Positions 6,697 to 9,843 of a DNA stretch of 9,843 nucleotides are shown piece after piece (the stretch's first letter is position 1; each line of letters opens with the position of its first letter). The notes below the pieces were generated by a model. The model was not told the origin of the DNA and made no database searches. It saw nothing but the letters and a program-made list of their open reading frames with translations. Source of the stretch: an uncultured Lachnospiraceae bacterium (GTDB taxonomy: Bacteria; Bacillota_A; Clostridia; Lachnospirales; Lachnospiraceae); assembly GCA_902767195.1 (NCBI GenBank), contig CACXGS010000018.1, forward strand, positions 1 through 9,843, read 5' to 3'. The translations under genes and the position numbers were made by a program.

Positions 6697-7995
6697 TCAA
6701 TAAATATAGCGCCGGACATCATCATAAGAAGCGGCTTTCCCGGCTGTCGTCCCGCTGGCCCAGGCCCACTGAAGATTATAACCTCCGCAGATTCCGTCCA
6801 CATCCACTACTTCCCCGGTAAAATAAATACCGGGCCATTTCTTTGACTGCAGGTTCTCATCCAGTTCTGACAGAGGAATACCGCCCCGGGTAACCTGGGC
6901 TTTCTCGTATCCTGTCACGCCATTGATGCGAAGAGGAAAGGCTTTGATAACATGAGCCAGCCCATTCATCTGATCTTTTGACAAGGTATGGACAGGCCGG
7001 TCTTCTGACAGTCCGGCTTCCCGTATCAGAACAGGGACAATCTTCCGTGGAAAAATCCCTGCCATCCGGTACTTAAGAAGCTGGAAATCCTTTTCTTCCT
7101 CTTCGATGGCCGTCAGTAACCTGCAAACCTCCTCATGGGGATACTCCGGCATGAAATCAATCACCAGTTCCACCGTCTTCCCTTCATGAAGTGCCACAGA
7201 GGCAAATCGACTTGCCTGAAATACCACAATACCAGAAATCCCTCCGGCTGTCCACTGGAGTTCACCCTGATCCCGGTAAACCGGTTCCTGGTCTACAATC
7301 AGGCAGATGGCTGCCTTAATCCGGACTCCTTTCAGCTTCTTCAGGAAAGGAGCCGGAGAACGGAGGGCTGTCAATGCCGGCAGTGGAGTAATCAGCGAAT
7401 GCCCCAGCTCCTCTGCCAGACGATAACCGTCCCCGGAACATCCGAATTCCGGACCGGCCAGTCCTCCTGTAGAAATGATTACGTGATCTCCCAGATATTG
7501 CTTCCGGGAAGTCTTCACCAGATATCTTCCACAGATTTGACCATCGGCTTCCACATACCGGCCGACGGGCTGGACCTGTCTGACCTCTTCCTCCGTGATT
7601 ACACGAATATTCTTTCTCATTTCCACGGCTCTCTCAAAAAGATAGCGGACCGGAGCCGCCATTTCACTGTAAGGATACACATATCCATCCTTTTGCCTGG
7701 TTTGAATTCCCACCCTGCCAAAAAGACGGATCGTTTCCTCCGCTCCGAAAGAGGACAGAATCTTACGGGCTGTGTCCGGATGATCGCTCCGATAGTATTC
7801 CGGCCGCTGATCCAGATTGGTCAGGTTGCATCGGCCGTTACCCGTGGCCAGAAGCTTTCTTCCCAGACAGTCCTGTTTTTCCAGAAGCAGGATCGGATTC
7901 CCTGTCTCTGAAGAGGCGAGGGCCGCCGCCATTCCGGAAGCTCCCCCGCCTATGACGATCGTATGAAATTGTTCCGCTTTCCTATTCTTCTTCAT
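6697..7995 (-). CDS. HI0933/YhiN-family flavoprotein, uncharacterised
   Basis: A 432-residue predicted FAD-binding oxidoreductase of the HI0933/YhiN family, sometimes annotated as aminoacetone oxidase-like on weak grounds. The N-terminal dinucleotide motif IVIGGGASGMAAA (glycines 16-18 and 21) is followed by the ribose-binding Glu39, GRKLLATGNGRCNLTN (45-60), which is the family signature, and a C-terminal FAD-contact block with GEVVDVDGICGGYNLQWAWASG (positions 394-415). No membrane segment is seen. The start at 7995 has AAAGG 5 bases upstream and overlaps the end of ybeY by 14 bases, implying translational coupling. The next gene, another flavoprotein, starts 19 bases after its stop. Its reaction and substrate are not known. 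Confidence 0.92.
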   Translation of the reverse strand: MKKNRKAEQFHTIVIGGGASGMAAALASSETGNPILLLEKQDCLGRKLLATGNGRCNLTNLDQRPEYYRSDHPDTARKILSSFGAEETIRLFGRVGIQTRQKDGYVYPYSEMAAPVRYLFERAVEMRKNIRVITEEEVRQVQPVGRYVEADGQICGRYLVKTSRKQYLGDHVIISTGGLAGPEFGCSGDGYRLAEELGHSLITPLPALTALRSPAPFLKKLKGVRIKAAICLIVDQEPVYRDQGELQWTAGGISGIVVFQASRFASVALHEGKTVELVIDFMPEYPHEEVCRLLTAIEEEEKDFQLLKYRMAGIFPRKIVPVLIREAGLSEDRPVHTLSKDQMNGLAHVIKAFPLRINGVTGYEKAQVTRGGIPLSELDENLQSKKWPGIYFTGEVVDVDGICGGYNLQWAWASGTTAGKAASYDDVRRYIY

Positions 7996-8503
7996 CTGTA
8001 CCTTTGCTTACTCTGTCATATCCCAGATTATGGAGAATGTCTGCCTGCTTCTCTTCCATGATCTTACGTTCCCCGTCAGACATATGGTCATATCCCATCA
8101 GGTGGAGCATGCTGTGAGCAATCAGAAATGCAAATTCCCTTACCTGGGAATGACCGTATTCCATAGCCTGCTCTTTTACTTTGTCCATCGAGATCATAAT
8201 ATCCCCGAGGATCAGTTCTCCACTTTCCGGATCAAAGGCAAAAGGATCTCTGCTCTCGATGTCGGAAAAATCCCCCGGCTGAGGATATTCCGCTGCAGGG
8301 AAGGACAGGACATCCGTCGCCCGGTCAATCCCCCTGAAATCACGATTAATATCCCGGATCTCATCATTCCCGATTAAAATAAGAGAGACCCGGCAGTCAT
8401 AGGGACAGTTCTCATAAACCAGAGTCCCCTCAACCACCCGGTTAGCAATCTCTTCTGTATCAATCCGGATCTCTCCTTCATAATTATTCGATAATAGTAC
8501 CAT
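7982..8503 (-). CDS. ybeY: YbeY, zinc endoribonuclease for 16S rRNA 3'-end maturation and ribosome quality control
   Basis: A single-strand endoribonuclease of the UPF0054 family that takes part in 16S rRNA 3'-end processing and in the decay of defective 70S ribosomes. The zinc motif is complete: H130, H134 and H140 within HSMLHLMGYDH. The second conserved block, RGIDRATDVLSFP (58-70), and the GDIMIS strand (100-105) are also present. At 173 residues it is of normal size. A loop rich in Asp, Pro and Ser (about 73-95) is an ordinary variable insert. GGAGA precedes the ATG by 5 bases. It starts 24 bases after phoH, the classic pairing, and overlaps the next gene by 14 bases. In Bacillus the next genes would be dgkA, cdd and era; here they are replaced by two flavoproteins. 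Confidence 0.96.
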   Translation of the reverse strand: MVLLSNNYEGEIRIDTEEIANRVVEGTLVYENCPYDCRVSLILIGNDEIRDINRDFRGIDRATDVLSFPAAEYPQPGDFSDIESRDPFAFDPESGELILGDIMISMDKVKEQAMEYGHSQVREFAFLIAHSMLHLMGYDHMSDGERKIMEEKQADILHNLGYDRVSKGTDEEE

Positions 8504-8527
8504 GCTAGTCTCCAGAACAAACCATTA

Positions 8528-9550
8528 TTATTGGCTCTTTTTCCCGGAAGAGGCCCGCTTTGCCTTCACAGCTTTCCTCTTCTCCTTCGCCTCTTTCTGT
8601 CTGTCATACTCATCGTAGGCATTAACAATCTTCTGTACCAGAGGGTGGCGAACCACATCCGCACTGGTCAGCTGGCAGACACCAATCTCATCAATATTTT
8701 TAAGGATTCTCAAAGCGTCATCCAGACCGGACCGGCTGCCGTCGGGCAGATCCTTCTGGGTCAGGTCTCCGGTGATAATGGCCTTGGATCCGAAACCGAT
8801 TCTGGTCAAAAACATCTTCATCTGAGCCGGTGTAGTATTCTGGGCTTCATCCAGCACTACAAAAGCGTTATCGAGAGTTCTTCCCCTCATATAAGCCAGT
8901 GGAGCTACCTCGATGAGACCCTTTTCCATGTTCTTCATAAAAGTATCTGCTCCCATGATCTCATAGAGAGCATCATACAGAGGGCGAAGGTAGGGATCTA
9001 CCTTGCTCTGCAGATCACCCGGAAGAAATCCAAGCTTCTCACCTGCCTCAATGGCGGGCCGTGTCAGGATGATCCGGTTCACCTCGCCGGCTTTAAATGC
9101 AGTGATAGCCTTGGCCATGGCCAGGTAAGTCTTACCGGTTCCCGCAGGCCCTACTCCGAAGACGATCATCTTGTCACGGATCGTATCCACGTAGTGCTTC
9201 TGCCCTACCGTCTTTGGCTTAATAGGCTTACCCATGACGGTATGGCAGATGATATCCCCATCCAGCTTCGTCATCTCCTCCGTCTGGTCCGTCATGGACA
9301 AGGCCAGGGCATAATTGACATTCTGCTCTGAGATATCATTTCCTCTCTGTGACAGGACCAGAAGCTGGTCGATGACCGCCTTGGCACGGTGGCAGTCTTC
9401 CTCACTGCCGATGATCTTCAGTTTATCATCCCGGATAATGATCGTTACGTTCAGGGCCTTCTCAATCTTTTTCATATGGGAATCATACTGCCCGAAAACG
9501 TTAACGGCATGTTCCACCGGGAACAGGTATTCCTGCTCGTATATACTCAA
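8528..9550 (-). CDS. PhoH-like ATPase (YbeZ type)
   Basis: A cytosolic P-loop ATPase of the PhoH family that in several bacteria partners YbeY in RNA and ribosome metabolism. Over 340 residues, an N-terminal KH-like segment (about 10-65, with NVFGQYDSHMKKIEKAL) precedes the ATPase core. Walker A is GPAGTGKT (134-141); the block RPAIEAGEKLGFLPGDL lies at 164-180; Walker B is VVLDEAQN (231-238, D234 and E235); a sensor-like ITGDLTQ lies at 259-265. The last 25 residues are a Lys/Arg-rich tail (about 317-340) that could contact RNA, which is inference. Translation begins at TTG (9550) with AAAGGAG 8 bases upstream and no competing ATG nearby. It is the first gene of its operon behind the promoter at 9612-9584. 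Confidence 0.95.
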   Translation of the reverse strand: MSIYEQEYLFPVEHAVNVFGQYDSHMKKIEKALNVTIIIRDDKLKIIGSEEDCHRAKAVIDQLLVLSQRGNDISEQNVNYALALSMTDQTEEMTKLDGDIICHTVMGKPIKPKTVGQKHYVDTIRDKMIVFGVGPAGTGKTYLAMAKAITAFKAGEVNRIILTRPAIEAGEKLGFLPGDLQSKVDPYLRPLYDALYEIMGADTFMKNMEKGLIEVAPLAYMRGRTLDNAFVVLDEAQNTTPAQMKMFLTRIGFGSKAIITGDLTQKDLPDGSRSGLDDALRILKNIDEIGVCQLTSADVVRHPLVQKIVNAYDEYDRQKEAKEKRKAVKAKRASSGKKSQ

Positions 9551-9565
9551 ATCGTCTTCTCCTTT
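9548..9565 (-). promoter_or_regulatory. Ribosome binding site for the TTG start of the phoH-like gene
   Basis: AAAGGAG (9565-9559) is followed by an 8-base spacer and TTG (9550-9548). No in-frame ATG or GTG lies close to the ribosome site, so the TTG is the natural start. Confidence 0.75.
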
Positions 9566-9583
9566 TCCTAATGATAATAGATG

Positions 9584-9612
9584 ATTATATCACAGGATTC
9601 CTATCTCATCAA
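9584..9612 (-). promoter_or_regulatory. Sigma-A promoter of the phoH-ybeY-flavoprotein operon
   Basis: A perfect -10 box TATAAT (9589-9584), preceded by TGA to make an extended -10, stands exactly 17 bases from TTGATG (9612-9607), which matches four of six bases of TTGACA. The -35 box lies within the last codons of the upstream dehydrogenase gene. The predicted start is near 9577, giving a leader of about 27 bases. No terminator is seen between the dehydrogenase stop and this promoter, so read-through from upstream is possible as well. Confidence 0.8.
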
Positions 9613-9843
9613 CATACCGCCGGTGGCATCCAATGTCAGTCCTGTCAGATAATCTGCTTTGTCGGAACACAGATAAACGACCGGATAAGCCACCTCTTCG
9701 GGCTGAGCCACTTTGCCAATCGGAATTCGTCCATTATAGTAATCTCTTCTGGTTTCGAGAGCTTTCGCTGTCATGGGTGTCTCCACCATTCCCGGTGCAA
9801 CAGCATTTACATTTATACCGTATCCGGCTACCTCTCTGGCCAG
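9601..9843 (-). CDS. FabG-like short-chain dehydrogenase/reductase, C-terminal part only
   Basis: The last 80 codons of a short-chain dehydrogenase/reductase; the nucleotide-binding fold and catalytic Tyr-x3-Lys lie outside the window. What is visible is typical of the family: GINVNAVAPGMVETPMT (the segment closing over the nicotinamide), then PIGKVAQPEEVAYPVVYLCSD and YLTGLTLDATGGMLMR at the C-terminus. FabG-type 3-oxoacyl-carrier-protein reductases and other NAD(P)-dependent alcohol dehydrogenases share this ending, so the substrate cannot be decided. The ending with DATGG differs slightly from the more common VDGG. It stops at a TAG (9603-9601) that overlaps the spacer of the next operon's promoter. 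Confidence 0.85.
   Translation of the reverse strand: MAREVAGYGINVNAVAPGMVETPMTAKALETRRDYYNGRIPIGKVAQPEEVAYPVVYLCSDKADYLTGLTLDATGGMLMR

Noticed and set aside
7135..7911. Open frame of 258 codons on the plus strand
   Set aside because: Antisense to the HI0933-family gene, whose motifs are intact; it is a mirror frame.
8531..9331. Open frame of 266 codons on the plus strand
   Set aside because: Antisense to the PhoH-like ATPase, including both Walker motifs; no independent coding evidence.
1..9843. CRISPR arrays, insertion sequences, tRNA genes, riboswitches
   Set aside because: I saw no regularly spaced direct repeats, transposase motifs or terminal repeats, and no gap is long enough (largest about 100 bases) to hold a riboswitch of a familiar class.

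Overview
All genes in this window read on the minus strand, so transcription runs from the right edge to the left. The set suggests a low-to-mid GC Firmicute of class Clostridia, Lachnospiraceae-like (inference). The supporting signs are a YnzC/DUF896 protein, a Cls with three N-terminal membrane helices, strong GGAGG-type ribosome sites, two TTG starts, and flavoprotein families common in anaerobic clostridia. No ribosomal RNA or other strict marker is present, so the assignment is approximate.

Layout, in order of transcription. (a) 9843-9601: the last 80 codons of a FabG-like short-chain dehydrogenase cut by the window edge. (b) 9550-5088: a tight four-gene run of phoH-like ATPase, ybeY rRNA-maturation endonuclease, a HI0933/YhiN-family flavoprotein and a second, COG2509-type flavoprotein. 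A clear sigma-A promoter at 9612-9584 overlaps the end of the dehydrogenase gene and drives this run. (c) 5018-2128: a small HD-domain hydrolase, a cardiolipin synthase, a YnzC/DUF896 protein and 5-formyltetrahydrofolate cyclo-ligase. A near-perfect 21-bp palindrome lies just upstream, and the group ends in a rho-independent terminator whose hairpin overlaps the last stop codon. (d) 2027-1 and beyond: an MMPL/RND-type multidrug or lipid exporter with its own consensus promoter and a candidate operator, missing only its extreme C-terminus at the left edge.

The window is mostly housekeeping: ribosome quality control (PhoH/YbeY), folate salvage, and membrane phospholipid synthesis. The parts with least known function are the two flavoproteins co-transcribed with phoH-ybeY, the HD protein placed ahead of cardiolipin synthase behind a palindromic operator, and the MMPL exporter under apparent repressor control. 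I found no mobile element, CRISPR array, RNA gene, or convincing new defence or biosynthetic system. No intergenic stretch exceeds about 110 bases.
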